DNA from: Candidatus Paralachnospira sangeri
GTDB lineage: Bacteria > Bacillota > Clostridia > Lachnospirales > Lachnospiraceae
Direction of reading: 5' to 3'
DNA length: 59,975 nucleotides
NCBI GenBank assembly: GCA_904397815.1
Contig: CAJFOT010000119.1
Location: 1-59,975 of the forward strand
Shown: one piece after another, positions 51,203 through 59,629 of the stretch
Layout: each line of letters opens with the position of its first letter
Position numbering within the stretch: position 1 is the stretch's first letter
Notes under the pieces: generated by a model
The model's input: only the letters and a program-made list of their open reading frames with translations
Databases searched by the model: none
Told to the model about the DNA's origin: nothing
Program-made: the position numbers and the translations under genes

Positions 51203-53583
51203 ACAATCCTTTCCTCCTGCTCTGTTTTTTCATGATCCGCCGTCTGTCCGGCGTTTTCATTTATTTCGTTTCCTGTCCGGTTCAGCCTGGCCATAGCCGC
51301 CGCTGCCTGCCCCAGGGCAATGCCGCCGTCTCCCGGCGGCACCAGGCTGTGGAGCAGCACCCGGAATCCTGCTTTCCGCAGAATATCCGCCGTCAGCTCC
51401 AGCAGCAGCCGGTTCTGAAATACACCGCCGCTTAAAGCTGCCGCAGCACAGTTCTTTTCCCGTCCGGCCCGGATGCAGGCGGCGCCGATCTGGCGGGCCA
51501 GCTGCTCATGGAAGAGCCAGGCCAGACAGCCGGAATCTTCTCCTGCCAGCTTTCTGGCGACAATCTCCCGCACCAGATTTTCTGTAGCCAGAATGGCCCG
51601 CCCTTCCCGATCTTCTGCCAGCAACGGCAGTTCTGCCCGGGGCATGGCCCCTCCGCTGTCACGCCAGGCCTCCGCGGCAAACTCCAGGGCCATCGATGCC
51701 TCACCCTCAAAGGTGGAGCAGCGCCGGATGCCCAGTATGGCGCTGACTGCATCGAAGAGACGGCCCGCGCTGGTGGAGAGTACTGTATTCATTTTCAGCC
51801 GCCGCATCGTCAGCAGGGCCCGGCCGCTCTGCCTGTCGCACAGGCCCAGCTGTTCTGCCTGTTCCAGAACCTTTTCTTCATCCCTTTCCCAGCCGGCCAT
51901 CAGCGACACCGCGATCCGCCACCCCTCTCTGGCCGAGGCGTCTCCGCCGGTCTGCCAGAAAGGCTGGATGCTGGCCATCCGGGTATAGCTGTTATAGTCC
52001 GCCCACAAAATCTCTCCGCCCCATATGGTTTTGTCCTCGCCATAACCGGTTCCGTCAAAGGCAGCACCGATCACCGGCCCCTGCCACCCGTTTTCCGCCA
52101 TGCAGGACAGCACATGGGCATAATGATGCTGCACCTCCATCACCGGCAGCCCCAGCTCCCTGGCTGTCTGAGAAGAATGATAGAGAGGATGGAGGTCGCA
52201 GGCTGCCAGCTCCGGCCGGGCCTCCAGCAAGGTTTCCATCCGCCCGATGGTCTCCTTCAGGGCTGTCACGGTGCGCAAATCCTCCAGATCCCCGATATAG
52301 GGAGAGAGGTAAAACAGTCCGTTGATGCCCAGGCAGAAGCTGTTCTTCAGCTCCCCGCCCACTGCCAGCACCTGTCCCCTCCAGGTATCCGACACCATAC
52401 AGGGCAGGGGCGCATAGCCCCGGGAACGGCGGATCATAAGGGGTCTCCCCTCAAAATAGTCCATCACCGAGTCATCTGCCCGGATCCGTATCTTCCGGTT
52501 ATGGGAAAGGATACAGTCACAGAAATCTGCCAGTTCCTCCATCGCCTCCCGGTCATCCCGGCAGATGGGGGCACCGGAGGCATTTCCGCTGGTCATCACC
52601 AGACAGTCCGGCATCTGAATCCCGTCATCATAGTCGAAAAGGAGCAGCTGTACCGGCGCATAGGGCAGCATAACCCCCAGCCTGGGATTATCCGGCGCCA
52701 CCGCCGGGCAGATCCGGCCCTCCTGTCTGCGCTCCAGCAGGATAATCGGTTTCTGATGTCCTGTCAGAACCTTTTCCTGTTCCTCTGTCACCCGGCACTC
52801 CCGCCTGACCGCATCCATATCCCTGGCCATCACCGCAAAGGGCTTGGCCGGGCGGTGTTTCAGCCGGCGCAGCCGTTCCACTGCCTGCCGGCTGGAAGCG
52901 TCACAGCACAGATGGAACCCGCCGATCCCCTTCACCGCGGCAATGCCTCCTGAACGGATCACCTGCCGGGTATAGATCAGCGCCTCCCTGCCCCGCTCCT
53001 TCCGTCCGGCCAGATAAACCTCCGGTCCGCACTCATTGCAGCACACAGGCTGGGCGTCATACCGCCGGGAGGCAGGATTATGATACTCCTCCTCGCATTC
53101 CGGACACATGGGAAATTCCTTCATGCTGGTCCGCTCCCGGTCATAGGGCAGGGCGTCCAGAATGGTCAGCCGGGGCCCGCAGCAGGTGCAGTTAATGAAG
53201 GGATGGAGATACCTGCGGTTGCCCGGGTCAAACAGTTCTTCTTTACAGACATCGCAGATGGCGATATCCGGGGAAATAAAAATCTCCCCCTTTGTCCTGC
53301 CGCTTTCAATAATGCGGAAATCCTCATATCTGACCTCTTCTCCCGCCTCTGCTGTTTCTGTTTTTAAAATCACAGCCCGCTTCGGCGGCTGCTCCGTCAC
53401 ATCCCGGATAAAGCCTTCCACAGCCTCCCTGCTGCCCTGGGCGATAATCTCCACATAAGGTCCTTTGTTGCACACGCTGCCCCGGATCTGACGACGGGCG
53501 GCATGGCGGCTTACCGTCGGGCGGAAGCCCACCCCCTGGACGATGCCGTACACCCTGATCTTTCTGGTAATCTCCTCTCCCAT
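51193..53583 (-). CDS. hypF: Carbamoyltransferase HypF
   Basis: A 796-residue enzyme that makes carbamoyl-adenylate from carbamoyl phosphate and passes the group to HypE. Domains in order: acylphosphatase (V-Q-G-V-G-F-R-P), two zinc fingers (C-x2-C…C-T-C-C-G-P and C-P-E-C…C-C-N-E-C-G-P), a YrdC-like domain (residues about 205-390), and a Kae1-like domain with H-H-Y-A-H and G-T-G-Y-G-E-D. All are intact. It begins one base before the end of the NifK-like gene, so it is co-translated with the nitrogenase-like proteins. Confidence 0.95.
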   Translation of the reverse strand: MGEEITRKIRVYGIVQGVGFRPTVSRHAARRQIRGSVCNKGPYVEIIAQGSREAVEGFIRDVTEQPPKRAVILKTETAEAGEEVRYEDFRIIESGRTKGEIFISPDIAICDVCKEELFDPGNRRYLHPFINCTCCGPRLTILDALPYDRERTSMKEFPMCPECEEEYHNPASRRYDAQPVCCNECGPEVYLAGRKERGREALIYTRQVIRSGGIAAVKGIGGFHLCCDASSRQAVERLRRLKHRPAKPFAVMARDMDAVRRECRVTEEQEKVLTGHQKPIILLERRQEGRICPAVAPDNPRLGVMLPYAPVQLLLFDYDDGIQMPDCLVMTSGNASGAPICRDDREAMEELADFCDCILSHNRKIRIRADDSVMDYFEGRPLMIRRSRGYAPLPCMVSDTWRGQVLAVGGELKNSFCLGINGLFYLSPYIGDLEDLRTVTALKETIGRMETLLEARPELAACDLHPLYHSSQTARELGLPVMEVQHHYAHVLSCMAENGWQGPVIGAAFDGTGYGEDKTIWGGEILWADYNSYTRMASIQPFWQTGGDASAREGWRIAVSLMAGWERDEEKVLEQAEQLGLCDRQSGRALLTMRRLKMNTVLSTSAGRLFDAVSAILGIRRCSTFEGEASMALEFAAEAWRDSGGAMPRAELPLLAEDREGRAILATENLVREIVARKLAGEDSGCLAWLFHEQLARQIGAACIRAGREKNCAAAALSGGVFQNRLLLELTADILRKAGFRVLLHSLVPPGDGGIALGQAAAAMARLNRTGNEINENAGQTADHEKTEQEERIVCV

Positions 53584-54662
53584 CAGTCCACCAGCCTTCC
53601 CGAAACAGCGAAATGAGTCAGCGGAACCACCTGTCCCTGAAAGCCTTTCATCCCCGGCAGAAAGGCCCGGTCAGCAAAAACCACATCATATCCGCCCTCT
53701 CTGACCAGTTCTTCAAAGGCATCCTCTTCCGACAGCGACACATCACCACCCTCCATCAGCTCCGGCACCATCATAAACCAGCCCGCCGCTGTCACATCCG
53801 CCGCGCCCATCCGGCGCAGGCAGAGACGCAGGGCATTGGCCAGCACCTGCTGATGAAGGATCAGAATCCGTTTTCCTCTGTAATCTCCCGCCGGAATCAG
53901 ATTCTCAGCCCCCGGATAACCGATCCGGTAAGGCGTCCCGAAGGTCTCTTCCAGATATCTGGCGGCTTTCAGGCCGGAAGGGGCCACTACCCAGTTTTCC
54001 TCTGCGGCAGAAGCCCGGCGGACCTCCTCCAGCCCGGCTCCCATGCCGTAGCAGCACACCTTTCTCTCCTGCCCGGTTCCCAGCGCCCGGGCCAGCTTCC
54101 CGCCGCCCTCTGTGCTGCTGGTGTTCAGCGGGGTTGCGCCGATCACACCGATCCGGCCCGGCTCTACAGGGAATTTCTCTGCGGCAAAGGTCTGAAATAA
54201 CGCCATGTATGCCTTCTCTTCCCCTTTATCATAGAGATCCATTCCATTGGTATCCACCGTCAGCACAGGCAAAAGTTCCTCGGCCATATTCTTCTCCGGC
54301 AGGCTCTTCTTCTCCCATCGTTTCTCCGCCATCCGCTTCAGCGCCCGGTAGTCAGTTCCGATCACTGCCGGCACCGGTGTGCCGATGATGGCGGCGAAAG
54401 CCGGATGCAGCTTCCCTGATGCCTCCATCAGCTTTTCCACCAGCCGGTCATCCCGGCCCAGGATCGCGTCCATATCCCGCAGGCCGGCGCTGAACACAGC
54501 ACTTTTTTGGGTAAACCACCTGGGCTCATCAAAGCCGCACACATTTCCCGTACATCCGCCGGCATCGCAGATCACCAGAATCCCGCCCAGCTCATATAAA
54601 ACTCCTGACGCGCCTGACTGATCCGGCGCGAAAGGGGACAGATATTTTCTCAATCCTTTCAC
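53583..54662 (-). CDS. Nitrogenase component 1-like protein, short subunit
   Basis: A 359-residue protein of the oxidoreductase/nitrogenase component 1 family. The N-terminus has the cysteine cluster C32-D-A-G-G-C37-T-G-N-V-C42-G-F-D-E-P-R-W. Then I-I-G-T-P-V-P-A-V-I-G-T-D and V-D-T-N-G-M resemble the NifK/NifE core. The chain is shorter than NifK (about 500). It overlaps both neighbours by a few bases. Its partner is the 452-residue subunit. Function unknown; not NifK, BchB or CfbD by visible motifs. Confidence 0.75.
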   Translation of the reverse strand: MKGLRKYLSPFAPDQSGASGVLYELGGILVICDAGGCTGNVCGFDEPRWFTQKSAVFSAGLRDMDAILGRDDRLVEKLMEASGKLHPAFAAIIGTPVPAVIGTDYRALKRMAEKRWEKKSLPEKNMAEELLPVLTVDTNGMDLYDKGEEKAYMALFQTFAAEKFPVEPGRIGVIGATPLNTSSTEGGGKLARALGTGQERKVCCYGMGAGLEEVRRASAAEENWVVAPSGLKAARYLEETFGTPYRIGYPGAENLIPAGDYRGKRILILHQQVLANALRLCLRRMGAADVTAAGWFMMVPELMEGGDVSLSEEDAFEELVREGGYDVVFADRAFLPGMKGFQGQVVPLTHFAVSGRLVD

Positions 54663-56017
54663 CGGCTGCCCCCTCCTTTCTCCTCATTCCCCGGCTCCGG
54701 AACATTCCGGGTGCCATCCGGCCCGGCTGCCTGTTCCCATGCCCTTCCCAGTTCCTGAAACAGCCGCCTCACGCCGGCGAAGCCGAAGGGCTGCCGGTCG
54801 TCATTCCACATCACATTGGGACATTCCGGGTGATAATACCGGCTGTCCTTGCCGATAGTGATATTTACCCCTGCGTCTCTGCCGTCATAGAACAGCATGG
54901 TGGGCTCTGTATTGGAATACACTCTGGTATCCGGACTCAGCCGGGCCAGACGGTTCAGATATACAAAAGACTCCGGCACCACTGTCCCGTAGATCTCCCT
55001 CACCTGAAATCCCATACGGACCAGAGCCAGCGCCAGTTCGAAGGGATTGGCATTCACACACTCCCCAATGGCAAAAGCTGCCTCGGGATGAGCCAGCCGG
55101 AAAGCCTCCGCTGCCTCCTGGGCCTGCCGCTGTTCCTCCTCCCAGGAGAAGGAAGCGCCGATGGCCGCACCCAAAGCCTGATACTGGCTGGCGATCTTAT
55201 CCGGCTGATACAGCCGTGTCAGCTCAATATAAGGGATGCCCAAACGTTCATAAAAATCCTCCGCCGCAAACCGGGCCTCCTGATTCAGCACCAGATTGAA
55301 ATTGGCCTCCGCCATAGACAGATATTCCTCATAATCCCTGCACCGGGAGATTTCATGGACTGTCCTGACCCCGGCGTCCTCCAGGAGCCGGTACAGCTCA
55401 CAGTCATCCTCCAAAGGGGAGAAAAATCCCAGCAGATTCACTACATTTCCTTTCTTCCGACGTTTCTCCAGAAGAGAATAAACCGACTGGCGCACATGCA
55501 CCATCGGCGGCCTCCGTCCCTCTCTGGTCAGAGCATACATATAGCATGGCCGCACTGGTACCCCCGTCTGCTCTTGAGCCCTGCGGCACACCCGCTCCAT
55601 ATCTGTTCCCAGCAGGGCGTCAGCACAGGTGATGCAGATCATCACCACAGAGGGCTTCTCCTCCAGGCTCTGACAGACCTCCTCCACCGCCTGGGGAATC
55701 TTTTTCAGATGCCGTCCGGTCACGATATCCGTCTCGTCCATCAGCAGATAAAAAAAACGGTTCTGATACATTCTCATCGAACTCAGCATTGATGTATTCC
55801 GTCCGCAGCAGCCCGGTGCAACCAGCAGCATCACCGACCCCGGAACCGCCAGCCCTGCCCGCTTCACACCAAAACCCTCCGCTCCCGGGGAATTAAAGGC
55901 CAATGTGGCCGGGGAACTGTAGATCAGATGGGCATTCAGCAGAAAAGGGGAAGGAATATCATCTTTTCCTTTCTGAACCAGTTCCTCCACTGTACAGTAA
56001 TACGCTTCACCATTCAT
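54659..56017 (-). CDS. Nitrogenase component 1-like protein, NifD-like subunit
   Basis: A 452-residue NifD-family protein. Cluster-type cysteines are A-P-G-C70-C71-G-R and I-C128-I-T-C131-A-D-A-L-L-G-T-D, placed like NifD Cys88 and Cys154. The FeMo-cofactor cysteine region (NifD N-L-V-H-C-Y-R-S) reads N-L-V-L-N-Q-E-A here. The H442 region reads N-V-M-W-N-D-D. So both FeMo-co ligands appear lost. It should bind an iron-sulfur cluster but not FeMo-co. A 4-base overlap joins it to the NifH-like gene. Substrate unknown. Confidence 0.78.
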   Translation of the reverse strand: MNGEAYYCTVEELVQKGKDDIPSPFLLNAHLIYSSPATLAFNSPGAEGFGVKRAGLAVPGSVMLLVAPGCCGRNTSMLSSMRMYQNRFFYLLMDETDIVTGRHLKKIPQAVEEVCQSLEEKPSVVMICITCADALLGTDMERVCRRAQEQTGVPVRPCYMYALTREGRRPPMVHVRQSVYSLLEKRRKKGNVVNLLGFFSPLEDDCELYRLLEDAGVRTVHEISRCRDYEEYLSMAEANFNLVLNQEARFAAEDFYERLGIPYIELTRLYQPDKIASQYQALGAAIGASFSWEEEQRQAQEAAEAFRLAHPEAAFAIGECVNANPFELALALVRMGFQVREIYGTVVPESFVYLNRLARLSPDTRVYSNTEPTMLFYDGRDAGVNITIGKDSRYYHPECPNVMWNDDRQPFGFAGVRRLFQELGRAWEQAAGPDGTRNVPEPGNEEKGGGSR

Positions 56018-56847
56018 ATCAGTTCTCCATTCTCTGCATTTTTTCCCCGGATTTTTCTCTCCGCGTCCCGGATACCGGCTTCCCTGCCCTCCGATGTCTC
56101 ACTCTCCCACAGCATCCGGGCCAGCTGGAAGAACTGATGGCTGACCGGGGCGTCCGGCGCCCCCTCGATCACCGTTCTGCCCATGTCCTCACAGCGGATA
56201 ATCTCATCACTTCTGGGAATCTCCCCCACCACAGGCAGCCCCGCCTGCCGGGCAAAAGCCTCCACCTTTTCCCGCTCCTGCTCCACATTTCTCCGGTTCA
56301 GAACCACACCGAAAACCCTGGCGTAGCTGCGGTCCTCAAAATTCTTCACTGCCCGGGCAATATTTCCCGCTGCGTACAGAGCCATCTTCTCTCCGGAAGT
56401 CACAATCAGCACTTTGCCGGCATAGCCCTCCCGGATGGGCGCCGCAAACCCGCCGCACACCACATCCCCCAGCACGTCATAGAGCACCACATCCGGCTGA
56501 TATGTTTCAAACAGCTTCAGATCCTCCAGCAGCTGAAAGGTAGTCACAATCCCCCTTCCTGCGCAGCCCAGCCCCGGCGTGGGGCCGCCTGTCTCAATAC
56601 ACAGCACACCGCCGAAGCCCACTCTGGAGATTTCCTCCAGCCGCTCCGGCTCCCGGTCGTAATCCCGCATGAAATCCATCACCGGCAGAAGGGGCTCTCC
56701 TCCCAGCAGGTTAATGGTAGAATCCGCCTTCGGATCACAGCCGATCTGGATCACCCGCTTTCCCATCACAGCAAACGCCGCCGCCAGGTTGCCCGTCACC
56801 GTGGACTTGCCGATCCCGCCCTTTCCATAAACCGCAAGTTTTAACAT
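56014..56847 (-). CDS. NifH-like ATP-dependent reductase
   Basis: A 277-residue NifH/BchL/CfbC-family ATPase. P-loop [10 protein letters not shown], switch G-C-D-P-K-A-D-S-T, and the two cluster-ligand cysteines C95 (G-L-G-C-A-G-R-G) and C131 (D-V-V-C-G-G-F-A) are all present. So a dimer with one 4Fe-4S cluster passing electrons to the component-1-like pair is expected. Start 56847 has AAGGAG six nt upstream. First gene of the operon; the leader holds an attenuator-like terminator. Confidence 0.88.
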   Translation of the reverse strand: MLKLAVYGKGGIGKSTVTGNLAAAFAVMGKRVIQIGCDPKADSTINLLGGEPLLPVMDFMRDYDREPERLEEISRVGFGGVLCIETGGPTPGLGCAGRGIVTTFQLLEDLKLFETYQPDVVLYDVLGDVVCGGFAAPIREGYAGKVLIVTSGEKMALYAAGNIARAVKNFEDRSYARVFGVVLNRRNVEQEREKVEAFARQAGLPVVGEIPRSDEIIRCEDMGRTVIEGAPDAPVSHQFFQLARMLWESETSEGREAGIRDAERKIRGKNAENGELI

Positions 56848-56924
56848 CCTACACTCCTTATCTTTCCTGTCTGTAAAATTTGAGAAAACCGTCTGAAAGG
56901 CATAAACAAAGACACAGATAAAAT

Positions 56925-56962
56925 TAAGAAAAGGCTTCCTCCCGCCAAAACGGGAAAAAGCC
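56925..56962 (-). terminator. Intrinsic terminator in the NifH-like leader
   Basis: On the minus strand GGCTTTTTCCCG pairs with CGGGAGGAAGCC (12 bp with two G-U) around TTTTGG, followed by TTTTCTTAATTTT. It lies 86 nt before the start codon and about 150 nt after the promoter. It therefore probably acts as a conditional attenuator. Confidence 0.75.
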
Positions 56963-57115
56963 GAAAGAGGCCGCCACTGGCCTGAAGATCTGTCACCTAC
57001 AACTATTTCCGCTTGGATATTCCTCGCCGTCAGAGTTTGTATCATTGTATACGCTTCCGGATAGAGCACACCGCTTTCAGCAGTGGGATCGCTCCGTCAG
57101 ACGGATTCTGTTACA
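56963..57115 (-). ncRNA. Structured leader RNA before NifH-like operon
   Basis: About 150 nt between the start site and the terminator contain several local hairpins. Examples are CACTGC/GCGGTG closed by GAGC/GCTC, GTAT/ATAC, and GGCC-AGTGGC-GGCC. TCTGACGG occurs twice. No known riboswitch consensus was recognised, including cobalamin, TPP, SAM or T-box. It is a candidate sensor for the operon. Confidence 0.45.
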
Positions 57116-57119
57116 AATT

Positions 57120-57148
57120 ATTATACGGTGGGAAAGAGCGGACGTCAA
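57120..57148 (-). promoter_or_regulatory. Promoter of the NifH-like/hyp operon
   Basis: TTGACG (57143-57148) and TATAAT (57120-57125) on the minus strand have a 17-bp spacer. The start site would be near 57113, giving a 265-nt leader. Confidence 0.85.
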
Positions 57149-57203
57149 TCGGAATTTTGCCGGCAGCAATACTTTGCCTGCCATATCCTGAACAGCATGT
57201 AAA

Positions 57204-58205
57204 TCACTGTGCAAACCGCTCACGGCTCAGCACATACATCACCTTTCTGAAAGCGGGATGGAATTCTGTTGAATAAATGCTTGGAATTGCCATCCCTTTT
57301 CCTGTATAGTTATCTAAGAATTTTTCACAGAATGCCGCCACTTCTTCCAAAGAAGCATCAGTCGTCGGAGGATCCAGACGAACGCCAATATTAAATTCTT
57401 TTCCATGTTGATCGTATATCTCTTTATAATTATTCATTGGCTGACCGCACCACAAATCCACTCCTGCTTCGATCATGGCCGGAACCAGTTTTTCCCCAAT
57501 ACATCCGCAACTATGGAAATTGAAGCCCATCCCGTTATCATGAACAGCATCTACAACCCGTTTCAGATAAGGGGCAATCATTTCACGGCAAACCTCCAGT
57601 GAAAAGAACGGCGATCTCTGTCCTCCCCAGTCATCATGAAAATAAATTACATCCGGATGATAGTATTTTTTAATATGCTCAATCATATCTTCGTATAACA
57701 TGCACAAACGTTCAAAAAGCCCATTAAAAATCCACACATTTGACGCATACGCTTCATGAAACAGACTCTCGTTTATTTCAGCGCTGCCTTCCCAATCCCA
57801 CGCATCGATGTCCGGAAATGTAATATATTTTTCCCACTGTTCGATATCCGGAACAGCCGGATTGCCGGGTCTTACCATAGAGCCGCCCACCTGGGGCACA
57901 TAAACCCATTCCATGCCGAACATATCCTTTCCGCCATAATCTTCCGGTTTTAATCCGACATTGTCCACCACGAACGCTCTTGCTCTGGCATCCGGGAAAA
58001 TATATGGGCATACAGTAAGCTCATCTGTGTCATACGGCATGTAAACAGGTTTTTCCTTTTTTAAAAAGCGCAGGTAATTTTCTCTTGGAGAAATCGGCGC
58101 ATGTTTAAAATAAGGGAAAGGCTCATATCCTCCTTCCGGAATTTTAATCGTTACCTCCTCGCTGATCTCATATGCATACTTTTTTAATAATTCTTGAATA
58201 CCCAT
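57204..58205 (-). CDS. Uroporphyrinogen decarboxylase/MtaA-like protein
   Basis: A 333-residue TIM-barrel protein of the URO-D superfamily. N-F-H-S-C-G-C-I-G and D-L-W-C-G-Q-P-M supply the His-Cys…Cys zinc site of the MtaA/CmuA methyltransferases, not the heme enzyme's Arg/Asp set. Y-F-H-D-D-W-G-G is also typical. Such proteins transfer methyl groups between corrinoid proteins and thiols or tetrahydrofolate. The gene is AT-rich. GGAGG lies upstream. Methyl donor unknown. Confidence 0.8.
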   Translation of the reverse strand: MGIQELLKKYAYEISEEVTIKIPEGGYEPFPYFKHAPISPRENYLRFLKKEKPVYMPYDTDELTVCPYIFPDARARAFVVDNVGLKPEDYGGKDMFGMEWVYVPQVGGSMVRPGNPAVPDIEQWEKYITFPDIDAWDWEGSAEINESLFHEAYASNVWIFNGLFERLCMLYEDMIEHIKKYYHPDVIYFHDDWGGQRSPFFSLEVCREMIAPYLKRVVDAVHDNGMGFNFHSCGCIGEKLVPAMIEAGVDLWCGQPMNNYKEIYDQHGKEFNIGVRLDPPTTDASLEEVAAFCEKFLDNYTGKGMAIPSIYSTEFHPAFRKVMYVLSRERFAQ

Positions 58206-58246
58206 AATCGAACTTTCCTCCTCTTTATTAGATTGCTGCGATAATA

Positions 58247-59629
58247 TTATTTTGTTTCATATTTCTCTGCATTTTCTTTAATGATCTTTTCCATTTCCTG
58301 ATCAGAAACATTATGTATCAACATCAAAAGCAATGGCAGTAAATACCCGATCGCCGGCGCCAAACCAGTAATCATCGTCAGAATAGTTGCCGCAGAACCT
58401 TCCAACATAACACCCGCTTCGTAATGAATCGCCTTCAACACAGCACCTAACGCAATGGAAGAAAGCGCCATGGCAGCCTTTACGGCAACAGAATACATAG
58501 ATAATAAATATGGTCTGGTGTCTTTACCGGTTTTCTGCAGCCAGTATTCGCCTGCATCCAGATATAAGTTCATTGCAACTGTATCTAAAAAAGACATAAA
58601 GAAAAACGCAATGGAGCATGTTATAACAAATCCACAGGTTGTTTTTCCGAAGATACCAATCGTGGCATAAGCCAGACCTGTTAAAACACCAAATACTGTA
58701 ACTGTTTTCTTGCGTCCTCCCAGTTTTGCGCAGATTGACGGTGCGATTGTATTACCCAGCAGAGCAAAAAAACTGGATGCTGAAAGTACATAAGACATAG
58801 CCATCAAACTGCCGATAACAGAATTACACTGATATACCATTAACGTAGCTAACACATAATATCCTGTAAAACGAACCACATCGCTGAGCACCACAGGTAT
58901 TGCCAGTCTGTTTGTAAAAACTGCTTTTAGCATTTCTATAAACCGTACCGGTTCACTCTGCTCCACAGCTTCTTTCCTATTATCCGGATCAAATGGTTCT
59001 GCTTTTTTTACTAAAATAACAGAACCAATCATTACAACAATCGTAAACACTCCCTGTGTCAGCAAAAATCCCAGTCTTTTGTTATTAGCTCCCAGCAGGG
59101 TAACCAGCGGTACAACAATAAAACCACCGACAATCTTGCTGGCGCTTCCGCCCTGCCATTTCCGGGCCATCAAAACGTCACGGGCTTTGTTGTCAGCTCC
59201 CGCTATTTTACTGACAATTCCCGGCTGTGCTGTTCCTATAAAATCCATCGTTGAATTCGCCATTAAATAGCCGATTGTCATGATTACAGCCCTGACCACC
59301 ATGGATTTCCCGATTTCCAGAAATAATATAAATCCTCCGGCCATGCAAATCACCGGCCCTATTAAAAGCCAAAAGCGGTATTGGCCCAGTCTGGTACGGG
59401 TTTTTGCTACGATCATTCCTGAAAAAAGGCTGATAATTGTCGATATAACATTCGATACAGCCATACAGACAGCCATCAGAGCCGGATCAATATGAGCCAG
59501 ATCTGTATAGGCATATGATGAATAATTTTGTACCATTATCAGCGCAAACCCTGAAGCAAACGCTGACGTAACAATAATATACCCCATTTTTTTCATGGAT
59601 CTCATAATATCATTTTGGTTTTTCTCCAT
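58247..59629 (-). CDS. GPH-family (MFS) cation symporter
   Basis: A 460-residue transporter with 12 predicted membrane segments of the glycoside-pentoside-hexuronide type. The loop between segments 2 and 3 has M-I-V-A-K-T-R-T-R-L-G-Q-Y-R, the family signature. D-x-G-E-Y-W-L-Q near residue 350 matches the second conserved region. It imports a glycoside-like solute with Na or H. It is 41 nt upstream of the MtaA-like gene, so the substrate may be a methoxylated or methylated compound. AAGGGGG precedes the ATG. Confidence 0.85.
   Translation of the reverse strand: MEKNQNDIMRSMKKMGYIIVTSAFASGFALIMVQNYSSYAYTDLAHIDPALMAVCMAVSNVISTIISLFSGMIVAKTRTRLGQYRFWLLIGPVICMAGGFILFLEIGKSMVVRAVIMTIGYLMANSTMDFIGTAQPGIVSKIAGADNKARDVLMARKWQGGSASKIVGGFIVVPLVTLLGANNKRLGFLLTQGVFTIVVMIGSVILVKKAEPFDPDNRKEAVEQSEPVRFIEMLKAVFTNRLAIPVVLSDVVRFTGYYVLATLMVYQCNSVIGSLMAMSYVLSASSFFALLGNTIAPSICAKLGGRKKTVTVFGVLTGLAYATIGIFGKTTCGFVITCSIAFFFMSFLDTVAMNLYLDAGEYWLQKTGKDTRPYLLSMYSVAVKAAMALSSIALGAVLKAIHYEAGVMLEGSAATILTMITGLAPAIGYLLPLLLMLIHNVSDQEMEKIIKENAEKYETK

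Noticed and set aside
48937..53583. hypFCDE as part of an ordinary [NiFe]-hydrogenase operon
   Set aside because: No hydrogenase subunit, hypA or hypB is in the window, and the genes are overlapped with the nitrogenase-like genes instead.
53583..56847. True nitrogenase (nifHDK) or CfbCD / BchLNB
   Set aside because: FeMo-co ligands appear absent and the K-like chain is too short. nifE, nifN and nifB are missing, as are chlorophyll genes. The cysteine pattern does not match CfbD or BchNB as I know them.
56963..57115. Cobalamin riboswitch before the NifH-like gene
   Set aside because: GGCCAGTGGC superficially resembles a cobalamin motif, but the core and B12 box are absent.
57204..58205. Heme-pathway uroporphyrinogen decarboxylase (hemE)
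   Set aside because: It has the His-Cys…Cys zinc-site motif of MtaA-like methyltransferases and lies next to a transporter, away from heme genes.
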